Under the pieces are notes generated by a model. That model did no database searches and had not been told where the DNA came from. It saw only the letters and a list, made by a program, of their open reading frames with translations. From Candidatus Fermentibacteraceae bacterium (lineage in GTDB: Bacteria > Fermentibacterota > Fermentibacteria > Fermentibacterales > JCC-6): DNA of 15,212 nucleotides. Shown here piece after piece: positions 7,557 to 14,306 of this stretch (the stretch's first letter is position 1; each line of letters opens with the position of its first letter). The stretch is taken from positions 1 through 15,212 of the forward strand of contig JAOZQW010000019.1 in the NCBI GenBank assembly GCA_029932015.1. Reading direction: 5' to 3'. Made by a program: the position numbers and the translations under genes.

Positions 7557-8042
7557 GTGATTATCCTCTATGCATTCACGGCGGCTGCACTTCTAGTATC
7601 TTTCATTGCGGATATGCGCAAGACCATACGCGGATTGGAAATAGCTCTCAAGAGATTTCTCCGTATCGGTCCTGCCTTCCTGACAATGCTTGTTCTCGTC
7701 TCGATCGCACTATTCGTTTTTCCCGAGGAGACAATTGCCAGGAGCCTCACATCGGGCAGCATCTGGCTCGCTACCGGTATAGGCACACTCATCGGTTCGA
7801 TTGCCGTAATGCCGGGCTTCATAGCGTTTCCACTGGGCAGTGTCCTCAGGAATTCGGGAGCTCCCTACATGGTTGTATCAGGATTCACTACAACGCTGAT
7901 GATGGTCGGTATACTGACCTTCCCAATGGAGAAGAAGTATTTCGGAGTGAGACTGGCATTACTCCGTAACCTGCTGGCATTCCTGACAGCACTGGCCGTG
8001 GCCTTTGCCACCGGACTCTACTTCGGGGAGACGGGATTTTGA
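7557..8042 (+). CDS. Permease, first half (ArsP/YraQ-like, DUF318 type)
   Basis: With the GTG start the product has 161 residues and about five membrane segments: MIILYAFTAAALLVSFIAD, IGPAFLTMLVLVSIALFVF, a long stretch around IGTLIGSIAVMPGFIAFPLG, then YMVVSGFTTTLMMVG and LLAFLTALAVAFATGLYFG. The G-x-x-x-x-x-P-x-x-x-x-P-L-G-x-x-L pattern is that of the predicted permease family containing ArsP and YraQ, whose usual members are about 300-350 residues with two related halves. Here the halves are separate genes; the next gene supplies the other. The stop overlaps the next start by four bases, so translation is probably coupled and the products probably pair in the membrane. With arsC following, export of an arsenic species is the likely role. 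The family is only moderately certain. Confidence 0.7.
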   Translation: MIILYAFTAAALLVSFIADMRKTIRGLEIALKRFLRIGPAFLTMLVLVSIALFVFPEETIARSLTSGSIWLATGIGTLIGSIAVMPGFIAFPLGSVLRNSGAPYMVVSGFTTTLMMVGILTFPMEKKYFGVRLALLRNLLAFLTALAVAFATGLYFGETGF

Positions 8043-8569
8043 AGAACTCGAAGATGCCGATCTTCCTTGCCATGTCGGTTATCTATGCCGGATTCCTGCT
8101 CTATTCATCGATATACGGTTTCGAACCCGGCCAGCAGATGTGGGGCAACTTCAGGGATTTTTCCCTACAGATGCTCAAGATGATGCCATGCATCTTCATC
8201 CTCATCGGTCTGTTCGATGTCTGGGTCAAAAAGGAGACAGTGGAGCGTCATCTCGGTACAGACTCAGGTCCGCTATCCTATCTCTGGGCAGTGCTCCTGG
8301 CAGGGACGACCGTCGGGGGTATATACGTAGCCCTGCCAGTAGCGAGCGCGCTTTACTCCAAGGGAGCCGGAACAGGCGTGATCCTCGTATATGTAAGCGC
8401 ATCTGCAATATGCAGGATACCCATGACACTCTTCGAGGCCAGTTTCCTTGGCTGGGAGTTCACCATGGTGAGATTCGCCGTCTCCATCCCTCTCGTAGTA
8501 CTCGTATCTGTACTGCTGGGCAGGTATCTCGACAGGAAGGGGTGGGTGATGCCGGATGAGCAGGAGTAG
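8039..8569 (+). CDS. Permease, second half (ArsP/YraQ-like, DUF318 type)
   Basis: The 176-residue membrane protein begins at TTG 8039, overlapping the previous stop (TTGA); GGGGAGA lies upstream. An ATG at 8054 is an alternative start. Hydrophobic segments are MPIFLAMSVIYAGFLLYSS, MMPCIFILIGLFDVWV, YLWAVLLAGTTVGGIYVALP, VILVYVSASAICRIPMTLF and FAVSIPLVVLVSVLLGRYL. The block GTTVGGIYVALPVASALYSKG is the counterpart of GSIAVMPGFIAFPLGSVLRNSG in the first half, so the two genes encode the two repeats of one transporter. Cysteines sit at MMPCIF and SAICRI in membrane segments; in ArsP-type permeases membrane cysteines can bind trivalent arsenicals, but I cannot align these positions exactly. Its end overlaps arsC by 14 bases. 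Confidence 0.7.
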   Translation: MKNSKMPIFLAMSVIYAGFLLYSSIYGFEPGQQMWGNFRDFSLQMLKMMPCIFILIGLFDVWVKKETVERHLGTDSGPLSYLWAVLLAGTTVGGIYVALPVASALYSKGAGTGVILVYVSASAICRIPMTLFEASFLGWEFTMVRFAVSIPLVVLVSVLLGRYLDRKGWVMPDEQE

Positions 8570-9020
8570 CGAGGGGCGGAGGAGCATTCTCTTCCTGTGT
8601 ACCGGGAACTCCTGCAGGAGCCAGATGGCAGAGGGATTCACCAGGGCGCTCAAAGGTGACCTGCTCGAACCATTCTCCGCCGGTATTGAGAGTCATGGTA
8701 TCAACCCTTCTGCTGTCCGGGTTATGGCAGAGGTCGGTATCGATATTTCAGGATATCGAAGCAAGATAGTGGATGAGTTCGTCGACACGGAATTCGAGTT
8801 CGTGGTAACTGTCTGCTCGGCTGCTGCTGAGAGCTGTCCTGTCTTTCCTGCCGGGATCAGACTTGTCTACCATGGATTCGATGATCCTCCAGTATTGGCG
8901 GAGAACATGGATTCGGAAGAGGAAAGACTGGAATGCTACAGGAGGGTCAGGGACGAGATAAAGGCGTATGTCCTATCTCTGCCGGATGCACTTGATACAG
9001 ATGATCAGCTTCAGCGGTGA
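8556..9020 (+). CDS. arsC: Arsenate reductase, thioredoxin-coupled (low-MW phosphatase fold)
   Basis: The enzyme reduces arsenate to arsenite, which is then exported. The 154-residue protein has the P-loop of the low-molecular-weight phosphatase fold, LCTGNSCRSQMAEG, with nucleophile Cys15 and Arg21. The two further redox cysteines typical of the pI258/Bacillus class are Cys87 and Cys94 in CSAAAESC, spaced by seven as in the family. Asp109-Asp110-Pro111 in HGFDDPP supplies the general acid. All catalytic residues are present, so it should use the thioredoxin relay, not glutaredoxin. It has short extra segments at both ends. The ATG lies inside the preceding permease gene in another frame, with GGAAGGGG upstream, making a three-gene coupled unit. 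No ArsR repressor gene is seen nearby, so control is unknown. Confidence 0.9.
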   Translation: MSRSSEGRRSILFLCTGNSCRSQMAEGFTRALKGDLLEPFSAGIESHGINPSAVRVMAEVGIDISGYRSKIVDEFVDTEFEFVVTVCSAAAESCPVFPAGIRLVYHGFDDPPVLAENMDSEEERLECYRRVRDEIKAYVLSLPDALDTDDQLQR

Positions 9021-9023
9021 CCA

Positions 9024-9060
9024 GAGCATTCAGTATGGCTATCTTTGACAGGTAATGCTC
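9024..9060. repeat. Weak inverted repeat after arsC
   Basis: GAGCATT (9024-9030) and AATGCTC (9054-9060) are perfect 7-bp inverted copies around a 23-base loop that contains TTGACA (9045-9050), which resembles a -35 box. No T-run follows and no clear -10 is seen at the right distance. It could mark the end of the arsC unit or the promoter of the lipoprotein gene. Confidence 0.25.
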
Positions 9061-9125
9061 AATAGCAGATATCAGGAACTGGTCGTACCCGGCACCTGGC
9101 CGGAATTGGAAGTGAAGGTAGAAAT

Positions 9126-9533
9126 ATGAGAATTCGTGCAAGCTGGTTTTTCTCTACTCTTCTTGTCGTTGTTCTGCTGTCGGCCTGCGGCGGACCTGTA
9201 GTCATTCCGGGTTACGCTGAAGTAGTCGGTGTTTACTCGATGAGCATAATGACTAACAACTCCCCGGCCTTCGAGATGGTTCTATATTTGAACGATGATT
9301 ACAGCGCTGAATTGAGCTACGACTATCTTGCCGGTGACCCTCCGATCTTCGAGACAGGCACATGGCTCATCAACTCTGACGGGACGATCACGGTCAGGCT
9401 TACCAAGGCCAACGGTGTCGCCATGTACCCGGTCGTTTCCAACAATTTCGCATTGGAGAACGGAGGTCTTACGGCTGTCTCGGGAGACGACTTGATCCTT
9501 GGGATGGATGAGCTCAGGATGCAGAGAATCTAA
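9126..9533 (+). CDS. Small lipoprotein, NlpE/lipocalin-like
   Basis: The 135-residue protein has a lipoprotein signal peptide with lipobox LLSAC (Cys21 becomes the lipidated N-terminus), followed by GGP. The mature domain, about 110 residues, looks like a small beta-barrel: VVGVYSMSI, EMVLYLNDDYSAELSYDYL, FETGTWLINSDGTITVRL and LILGMDELRMQRI. The order of a short strand, a strand ending in a turn with Asp, then G-T-W and a D-G-T-I-T-V turn resembles the NlpE copper-resistance and related lipocalin-like domains. I see no CxxC motif such as E. coli NlpE has. It stands 105 bases after arsC and 3 bases before the next gene, with which it is probably cotranscribed. A surface stress or binding role is only a guess. 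Confidence 0.7.
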   Translation: MRIRASWFFSTLLVVVLLSACGGPVVIPGYAEVVGVYSMSIMTNNSPAFEMVLYLNDDYSAELSYDYLAGDPPIFETGTWLINSDGTITVRLTKANGVAMYPVVSNNFALENGGLTAVSGDDLILGMDELRMQRI

Positions 9534-9536
9534 TCG

Positions 9537-10028
9537 ATGAGAATGCGCTGCTTCCCTCTGATCTGTCTCGCCACTGTGATGTTCGCGCTCATCCCGGCTA
9601 CTCCTGCTGCTGCCGGGATAGCGGACTGGTCACCGACTGCCAGCATTCAGATCAATCGTCCGCAGAAGCTATCCATTTCGATTGGAGTCAGCACTGCAGG
9701 CATCATGAGTCTTCCGCTATTTGGCCCAGAAAGCGGGTTTCTGCTGCGGCTCGAGCCCGGTCTCTCTGGCAGCAAACTCCATGTCGGGACAAGGAGCATA
9801 TTCAACATGCTCTTCCTGCCCGTAGTCTCCGTGGATATCACGGCCTCACTTCTGTACACATACAACAGCCCGTGGGGAGATCTGGAGAACGATCAAACCT
9901 ATATGGGGCTGGAGTCGCGTTTTGGAGCACACCTGCTCCTCGTTACCGCAGGTATGTACAGACATATCGGGGGTGGAGATTCGGAACATGACTGGCACTT
10001 CTCCGCGGGTGCAGGTATCGGTTTCTGA
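9537..10028 (+). CDS. Small exported outer-membrane-like beta protein
   Basis: The 163-residue protein has a signal peptide (MRMRCFPLICLATVMFALIPATPAAAG, likely cleaved after PAAA). The rest is alternating hydrophobic/polar sequence with frequent Gly and aromatic residues: QKLSISIGVSTAGIMSLPLFG, FLLRLEPGLSGSKLHVG, VVSVDITASLLYTYNSPWG, RFGAHLLLVTAGMYRHIGGG and the final WHFSAGAGIGF. The end in an aromatic residue is typical of outer-membrane beta-barrels, so a small barrel is likely, but no named family is recognised. Start codons at 9537 and 9543 are both possible and the ribosome site is weak, as for a gene translated after its upstream neighbour, which ends 3 bases earlier. The inverted-repeat element begins 4 bases after the stop. 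Confidence 0.65.
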   Translation: MRMRCFPLICLATVMFALIPATPAAAGIADWSPTASIQINRPQKLSISIGVSTAGIMSLPLFGPESGFLLRLEPGLSGSKLHVGTRSIFNMLFLPVVSVDITASLLYTYNSPWGDLENDQTYMGLESRFGAHLLLVTAGMYRHIGGGDSEHDWHFSAGAGIGF

Positions 10029-10031
10029 TTA

Positions 10032-10157
10032 CGGGGACGTTCGTAAGTTCATCAAGCGCGTTGACCGTTTATACGTGAAGACTACTTAAACTACCTCTTA
10101 TAATATAGATTGGTTGCTATTCGGCCAATCTGCTTGACGAACTTACGAACGTCCCCG
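10032..10157. mobile_element. 126-bp inverted-repeat element (REP/MITE-like)
   Basis: The arms are 10032-10057 and 10132-10157, 26 bp inverted copies with one mismatch. They share the core GGGGACGTTCGTAAGTTC at the outer end. The 74-base centre is AT-rich (TTATAATATAG) and holds a second small hairpin, GATTGG (10108-10113) with CCAATC (10125-10130). It encodes nothing. Size and structure fit a non-autonomous element such as a MITE or a REP doublet moved by a Y1 (RAYT) transposase in trans. No target duplication is visible at its edges. Lying between convergent genes, its transcript would form a very stable hairpin and could act as a bidirectional terminator. Confidence 0.7.
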
Positions 10158-10202
10158 CAGTGTCTTCCAGGCTTCTGTCCATCCGGGTTTCTGACTCCGC
10201 TT

Positions 10203-12416
10203 CTATCTGCCCCCTACGACAAAGTCTCCCGTCCAATCCGGTCTTGCAGGTGGGGTACTTATCAGCATTTCCCTCCACGCTTCGTCAGTAAGCCTGTCTG
10301 ACATCGGCCATGTGAATTCGTAGTAGCTCAGGACCGGACCCGCTGCAGCTTCTACTGCTCCATCAGGTCTCCTGTAAACAACCAGACACCAGTCCAATTG
10401 ACCGGAGGCGACCTCAAGGACTGATGAGCTGTTCTGATCGGTATGGACATCGGCGATCAGTGTTGTCTCAAGACCTTCAGTAGTGTTGCCGCCCCAGGAT
10501 ATGGCCGACTCCAGATTGGAAGCGAAGTATTTCAGGAAATCCGCATCTTCGGAAGTAAGCTGTTCGCCTGCGAGTTCTCCTTCCGAGATGACCTGCAGCC
10601 GACTCAGTATTGAAACGGCATTATCGAATCGTATCTCGATGTTCCGGTCCATAAGGCCATAGGACTCAAGTCCTCTCTGGGCCATCTGCAGAGTTGCCTT
10701 CAGTTCAGCATAGACCTCCGGAACAGGTTCGACGAAGCCTGCTGATGGCACCGGCTCGTCCATTCCGGGTGCGCAACCGGCTTCCATCGTGTAACTCTGC
10801 TTGGCATAGAGGATCGTGTCATGTCTCAGCATTGCCCAGGAGGCAAGGAAGTTCGAGAGAGTGTGCCTCTCCCAGGCGGGTGTCTGCATGAAATCGGGGT
10901 AGCCGGCCCCCCTGTCATCCCGGAGCAGGTAGAGAGCGTGGAGCCAGGACATGTAGAGTGTCGCGTGCCAGTCATCCGGTGTATAGGCTTCAACCATGTT
11001 CCTCATCGACTGGAGTGTATCGGGATAATAAGCATAATCGAGGTCTCCCCGCTCCTCCAGGATATTGTAGGCAGCCTGGCTTCCGAACGCGGCAGCAATG
11101 TCCAGTCCTGTAGGCATGAACCTTCTGCCGCCATCTTCGTTCGATCCTATTGCGGGGAATACCATTCTGCCCAGAATGTCGCTGTCAGGTGTATACCTTT
11201 GCCCGAGGAACCTGAAGCCCGTTGTGGCAATGAACGCTTCCTCCAGGTCTCCCGGATCGAATTCGCCCTGCCCATCCGGCATTGAGACCAGAGCCCCTGT
11301 GCCGCTGTAGATGGATGGAGCATCGTAGGAGCTATTGACAAGCTCTCTGAACTCGGAATGGAAATCCTGCCCCCAGATGGAGTCCGAAGGAGTGCTGCCT
11401 CCTGTAAGCTCTGTGGCTGCTGCCATGTAATCCGGTACGGAGAGATCGTCGGCGAAACCGGCGAAGAAGGCTGTGACCTCGTATATCCTTCGCCACTTTG
11501 TCAGCAGGTTATCTCCGTCATGTCCCTGGTTTCCAAGGTCCGAGACTATCTCCAGGGCAGAGGCTGTCATGGCAATGGCATCCTCCTCGGAGACAATGAA
11601 TGTGGCTCCCTGCCCATGCGGATCACCGCCATTCAGCAGCATCGTCAGCCTGCCGAGCCACATCATTGCCAGGAAATACTTCTCCAGCCTTACGCTAGAT
11701 GTGTAGTGTCCACGCGGTACGTACTGCGAGTAATCCTCCCTGTACCCGAATACAGGACTTATTTCGAAGCCCAGATGGGCGCTGATCAAATCCAGTTCAG
11801 CAGTGACCCTGTCTGTGATGGCCTGGTCCGGAATGAAGTTCGGGTCCAGGAACGAGAGCGGCACCGCGAAATAGGCGGCGTTCAGCCAGTTCTCCCTTTC
11901 TGTGTTCGCTTCGTAGAGCGCAGAGCAGATTTCCAGCAGGTCATCGTAAAGCTGGTCTTCTTCCAGTGACTGCAGTATCTGATCGAAGAAGATGTGCAGC
12001 ATGTGGAGAGGTATTCCCGCGGAGACATAGACCGGCTGGTTCCAGCCCTCCATGATCTCATAAGCCGCAACAGGATTGTCAGTCGCGAACCAGGGTCTCC
12101 ATACGGTGAATCCATTCTCAAGGAGGCCATCCGGATAATCCTCAAGGCCTGCTCTGGAAGCCAGAGCCTGCAGGTTGAATATCTCTTCGGGCTCAACCGG
12201 AAATCCGAGTTCCGGCATTTCGGGTTCTGATGTGTATGAGACTGGGATGTAGAATTCCTCGGCGAAGGTTGTCATAACTTCAACTCCATTAGAGAAAGCC
12301 AATCTCTCTCCCGACCTCGCGCCGCTCCCTGCAATGGGAGATTCACCGTCGCTGCATCCCGGGGCGACCATCAGTATAAGCATTATCGATAGCAATATGC
12401 TGCAATTCCTCATCAT
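10203..12416 (-). CDS. Large DUF3160-family lipoprotein
   Basis: The 737-residue protein has a lipoprotein signal peptide with lipobox APGC (Cys21) and a Ser/Gly-rich linker. The remainder is mainly helical and matches the DUF3160 family as I know it. Recognisable stretches include SAGIPLHMLHIFFDQILQSL, GHYTSSVRLEKYFLAMMWLG, RFLGQRYTPDSDIL, YMSWLHALYLL, LSNFLASWAMLRHDTILYAK and the C-terminal LTDEAWREM. No enzymatic function is established for the family. Tyrosine-, tryptophan- and acid-rich surfaces suggest binding to an extracellular polymer or nutrient. It is anchored by lipid, probably in the outer membrane. Two ATG codons are adjacent; AGGAGGG directly abuts the first, so the second (12413) has the better, though still short, spacing. 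No intrinsic terminator of its own is seen beyond the inverted-repeat element downstream. Confidence 0.83.
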   Translation of the reverse strand: MMRNCSILLSIMLILMVAPGCSDGESPIAGSGARSGERLAFSNGVEVMTTFAEEFYIPVSYTSEPEMPELGFPVEPEEIFNLQALASRAGLEDYPDGLLENGFTVWRPWFATDNPVAAYEIMEGWNQPVYVSAGIPLHMLHIFFDQILQSLEEDQLYDDLLEICSALYEANTERENWLNAAYFAVPLSFLDPNFIPDQAITDRVTAELDLISAHLGFEISPVFGYREDYSQYVPRGHYTSSVRLEKYFLAMMWLGRLTMLLNGGDPHGQGATFIVSEEDAIAMTASALEIVSDLGNQGHDGDNLLTKWRRIYEVTAFFAGFADDLSVPDYMAAATELTGGSTPSDSIWGQDFHSEFRELVNSSYDAPSIYSGTGALVSMPDGQGEFDPGDLEEAFIATTGFRFLGQRYTPDSDILGRMVFPAIGSNEDGGRRFMPTGLDIAAAFGSQAAYNILEERGDLDYAYYPDTLQSMRNMVEAYTPDDWHATLYMSWLHALYLLRDDRGAGYPDFMQTPAWERHTLSNFLASWAMLRHDTILYAKQSYTMEAGCAPGMDEPVPSAGFVEPVPEVYAELKATLQMAQRGLESYGLMDRNIEIRFDNAVSILSRLQVISEGELAGEQLTSEDADFLKYFASNLESAISWGGNTTEGLETTLIADVHTDQNSSSVLEVASGQLDWCLVVYRRPDGAVEAAAGPVLSYYEFTWPMSDRLTDEAWREMLISTPPARPDWTGDFVVGGR

Positions 12417-12506
12417 CCCTCCTTGGTTTCAGCTATATGTACATACATTGACAATGCTTCATTCCATGGCAATGGATAAAAGAATGGTCGAGATGGAAGG
12501 TGAGTA
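12417..12506. promoter_or_regulatory. Divergent promoter region with a 10-bp palindrome
   Basis: This gap separates two divergently transcribed genes, so it must hold promoters for both. It contains the perfect palindrome TATGTACATA (12436-12445), TTGACA (12448-12453) and GATAAA (12475-12480) on the + strand; their spacing of 21 is too long for a textbook promoter. The palindrome could be an operator. A good ribosome site, GGAAGGTGAG, precedes ATG 12507. Confidence 0.35.
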
Positions 12507-13124
12507 ATGCATCTACACAGCAATTTGCCAGAGATCATTAAGGAAGTGGCTGTCGGACTGGACTCAGCGGTAACAGGCGGAGCCAGTTCAAGCAGCGCAC
12601 CTGAGAAGTTCCGGGATCTGGTACCTTCTACAGGTGGAGGGGGAACCAGCTTCGGACTGCGAAGTATTGGGGTCGCCGGGAGGCACAGGGGGAGGCCGGT
12701 CAGCGTATCTCTCCACAGGGGCAGCGAGATGAAGATCATCGTCCACTGCTCTTCTCCCTGCAGGTTCAGGATTGTCAGGAACACACTTGGCGCCAGGCTC
12801 AACATCCTTGGCGGAAGGCGTATACACTTCGGGATCTCTATGATCGATGTGGAATATGTGGCCAGGAACTCCGGTTCCTGCGATCTATCAACATTCCTTC
12901 AGAGAAGCGACATTGCCGCCTTCATCGATTTCTTCAGACCCTTCTACTCGATCAGTGGAATGCCCGGAACAGTCCGCAGTATCAGCAACTTCTCAGCAAA
13001 CACTCTCAAGGCTGGCGAGGTCATGGCCAGGCTGGAACGGATGATTGAATTCACCGGTATGCTCGAGGAAGCATTTGCAGACGAAGCTGCAATGGCAGAG
13101 ATAGAGAAGGATGGAAGAGAATGA
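12507..13124 (+). CDS. Unrecognised cytoplasmic protein
   Basis: I do not recognise a family for this 205-residue protein. It has no signal peptide or membrane segment. Residues 20-50 are rich in Gly and Ser (AVTGGASSSSAPEKF, STGGGGTSFG) and are probably a flexible linker. Then comes a beta-rich part: GVAGRHRGRPVSVSLHRG, MKIIVHCSSPCRFRIVR, LGGRRIHFGISMIDVEYVAR. The rest is helical: STFLQRSDIAAFIDFFRPFY and EVMARLERMIEFTGMLEEAF. Cysteines occur at HCSSPC and GSCDL. The pattern of a chemically plain beta sheet followed by helices suggests a small alpha/beta binding domain, not an enzyme. Its TGA overlaps the ATG of the repeat protein gene (ATGA), so translation is coupled and a joint role with that protein is likely. 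Confidence 0.65.
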   Translation: MHLHSNLPEIIKEVAVGLDSAVTGGASSSSAPEKFRDLVPSTGGGGTSFGLRSIGVAGRHRGRPVSVSLHRGSEMKIIVHCSSPCRFRIVRNTLGARLNILGGRRIHFGISMIDVEYVARNSGSCDLSTFLQRSDIAAFIDFFRPFYSISGMPGTVRSISNFSANTLKAGEVMARLERMIEFTGMLEEAFADEAAMAEIEKDGRE

Positions 13125-13459
13125 GAATGAAGTATCTCATAACCGCTGCGCTGATCCTCGCAGCTGTTTCAGGCGCTGGCAGCATCTACCTCTGTGACTA
13201 CGAATACCAGGCGGACCTCTCTGTTTACATCGTCGACTACGAGTATCAGGCAGACCTTTCAGTCTATGTTGTCGATTACGAGTATCAGGCATCCGATGAG
13301 GACGCCCTGTGGTATTTTGTTGATTATGAGTATCAGTCGGATGCTGTCATTTACTATGTGGATTACGAATACCAGGCAGATCTCTGCGTGTACTTCGTCG
13401 ATTACGAGTACCAGGCCGAGTGGCAGGATGGCAGCAAATGGCAGGGAAGGCTCCACTGA
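13121..13459 (+). CDS. Exported DYEYQ-repeat protein
   Basis: The 112-residue protein has a short signal-like segment (MKYLITAALILAAVSGAGS) and then six near-identical units centred on DYEYQ. The typical unit, VDYEYQADLSVYI, has 13 residues; the third unit has a 3-residue insertion (ASDEDALW). Alternating hydrophobic residues suggest one beta-strand per unit and a small solenoid or knotted barrel. The tail is EWQDGSKWQGRLH. It resembles small repeat proteins with VDYxSQAD-type units that I recall from Bacteroidetes and other bacteria, annotated as DUF6150 or Septknot; the name is from memory and uncertain. There is one Cys in the first unit and one in the fifth. The start overlaps the preceding stop; an ATG at 13127 is an alternative and gives a better signal peptide. 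Function is unknown. Confidence 0.75.
   Translation: MRMKYLITAALILAAVSGAGSIYLCDYEYQADLSVYIVDYEYQADLSVYVVDYEYQASDEDALWYFVDYEYQSDAVIYYVDYEYQADLCVYFVDYEYQAEWQDGSKWQGRLH
13196..13414 (+). repeat. In-gene tandem repeat, 39-bp period
   Basis: GA(C/T)TA(C/T)GA(A/G)TA(C/T)CAG recurs at 13196, 13235, 13274, 13322, 13361 and 13400, with spacings of 39, 39, 48, 39 and 39 bases. Third positions vary between copies while the encoded DYEYQ is fixed, so the repeat is kept at protein level and is not a fresh DNA duplication. Confidence 0.9.
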
Positions 13460-13470
13460 CCGACCTGCCC

Positions 13471-13475
13471 GGAGG
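13471..13475 (+). promoter_or_regulatory. Ribosome binding site that decides the TTG start at 13481
   Basis: GGAGG lies five bases before TTG 13481. No ATG in the frame near here has a comparable site, and TTG gives a normal hydrophobic N-terminus. Confidence 0.6.
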
Positions 13476-13480
13476 CTGAA

Positions 13481-14194
13481 TTGAATATTCTCCTGTCACT
13501 TGCGCTGGCCATAATCCCTGCGCTTCTTGTCGTTGTCTATTTCAGGCGGAAGGACAGGGCGAGACCTGAACCCCGCAAACTGTCACTCAAGATATTCTTT
13601 CTTGGTGTTCTTTCGATCATTCCTGCGCTGTTTCTTGAACTGGGGATCCTGAAAGCCGGGTCGGAGATAGGCATCCCTGCAGCGTTGTTCCCTCTATTCA
13701 AGGCATTTGCTGTAGCTGCACTCGTCGAAGAGGGACTTAAATTATTCATACTCAAACGGTTCGCTGCTCGCAGCCCTCACTTCGATGAGGTTATGGACGG
13801 GATCGTCTACGGCGTCCTGGCTGGAATGGGTTTTGCATGTCTGGAGAATATCCTCTACGTCCTTGGCACAGGGATGGCAGTAGCTGTCGCCCGGGCGTTC
13901 ACATCTATCCCCATGCACGCTGCGGTATCCGGTCTGATGGGCTATTACATCGGACTGGCGAAGTTCGCGGATGACCGAGGATCATCCAGGAGACTGACGA
14001 TAGCGGGATTCATGATAGCCTTCCTCCTTCATGGTCTTTATGACCTGTTCATTTTCGCCATGCCGGTATGGGGCAACGCATTCGGTCTGGGCATTCTGCC
14101 GGTTCTCATCATTTCACTCATCATGCTCAGAAGAAGGATCAGGGCTGCGCTCAAAGAAGATCTGGAAACCGGGAGGATCGCTCCTCTCACGTAA
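13481..14194 (+). CDS. prsW: PrsW-family intramembrane protease
   Basis: The 237-residue protein has about seven or eight membrane segments and the family's active-site signature. Glu83-Glu84 and Lys87 lie in LVEEGLKLF, Glu122-Asn123 in ACLENILY, Arg138 and His146 in ARAFTSIPMHA, and His184 and Asp188 in HGLYD. Bacillus PrsW cleaves an anti-sigma factor within the membrane (site-1). Members elsewhere have unknown substrates, and none is obvious here: no sigma or anti-sigma gene is in the window. TTG is the start. It follows the DYEYQ-repeat gene by 21 bases on the same strand and is probably in its operon, so that exported repeat protein or its partner could be a sensor or substrate; this is inference only. 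A terminator follows. The gene name is by family resemblance, not orthology. Confidence 0.82.
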   Translation: MNILLSLALAIIPALLVVVYFRRKDRARPEPRKLSLKIFFLGVLSIIPALFLELGILKAGSEIGIPAALFPLFKAFAVAALVEEGLKLFILKRFAARSPHFDEVMDGIVYGVLAGMGFACLENILYVLGTGMAVAVARAFTSIPMHAAVSGLMGYYIGLAKFADDRGSSRRLTIAGFMIAFLLHGLYDLFIFAMPVWGNAFGLGILPVLIISLIMLRRRIRAALKEDLETGRIAPLT

Positions 14195-14232
14195 CATTGG
14201 CAGGGAAGAGCCCCAACTGAATATGTTACCGT

Positions 14233-14264
14233 TGCCGGTGAGGGTTCTGCCCTGCCGGCATTTT
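14233..14264 (+). terminator. Intrinsic terminator after the PrsW gene
   Basis: TGCCGG (14233-14238) pairs with CCGGCA (14255-14260) and, inside it, AGGG (14241-14244) pairs with CCCT (14250-14253) around a TTCTG loop. TTTT follows at 14261-14264. A second possible pairing, GTAACAT (14191-14197) with ATGTTAC (14223-14229), starts at the stop codon. Confidence 0.65.
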
Positions 14265-14306
14265 GAATGTGGGAGCGGTTACTGCAGACACTGGGAGTAT
14301 AAAAAT

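Noticed and set aside
10061..10104. Promoter inside the inverted-repeat element (TTGACC and TATAAT)
   Set aside because: The boxes are 32 bases apart, far beyond usable spacing; the TATAAT is likely just part of the AT-rich centre.
12413..12805. Minus-strand open frame opposite the start of the 12507 gene
   Set aside because: The + strand gene has a good ribosome site and an overlapping downstream partner; the minus frame has neither and would overlap the DUF3160 start region.
13196..13414. Regular 39-bp repeats that could suggest a CRISPR array or satellite
   Set aside because: The repeats are in frame, code for DYEYQ units with synonymous changes, and there are no unique spacers of CRISPR type.
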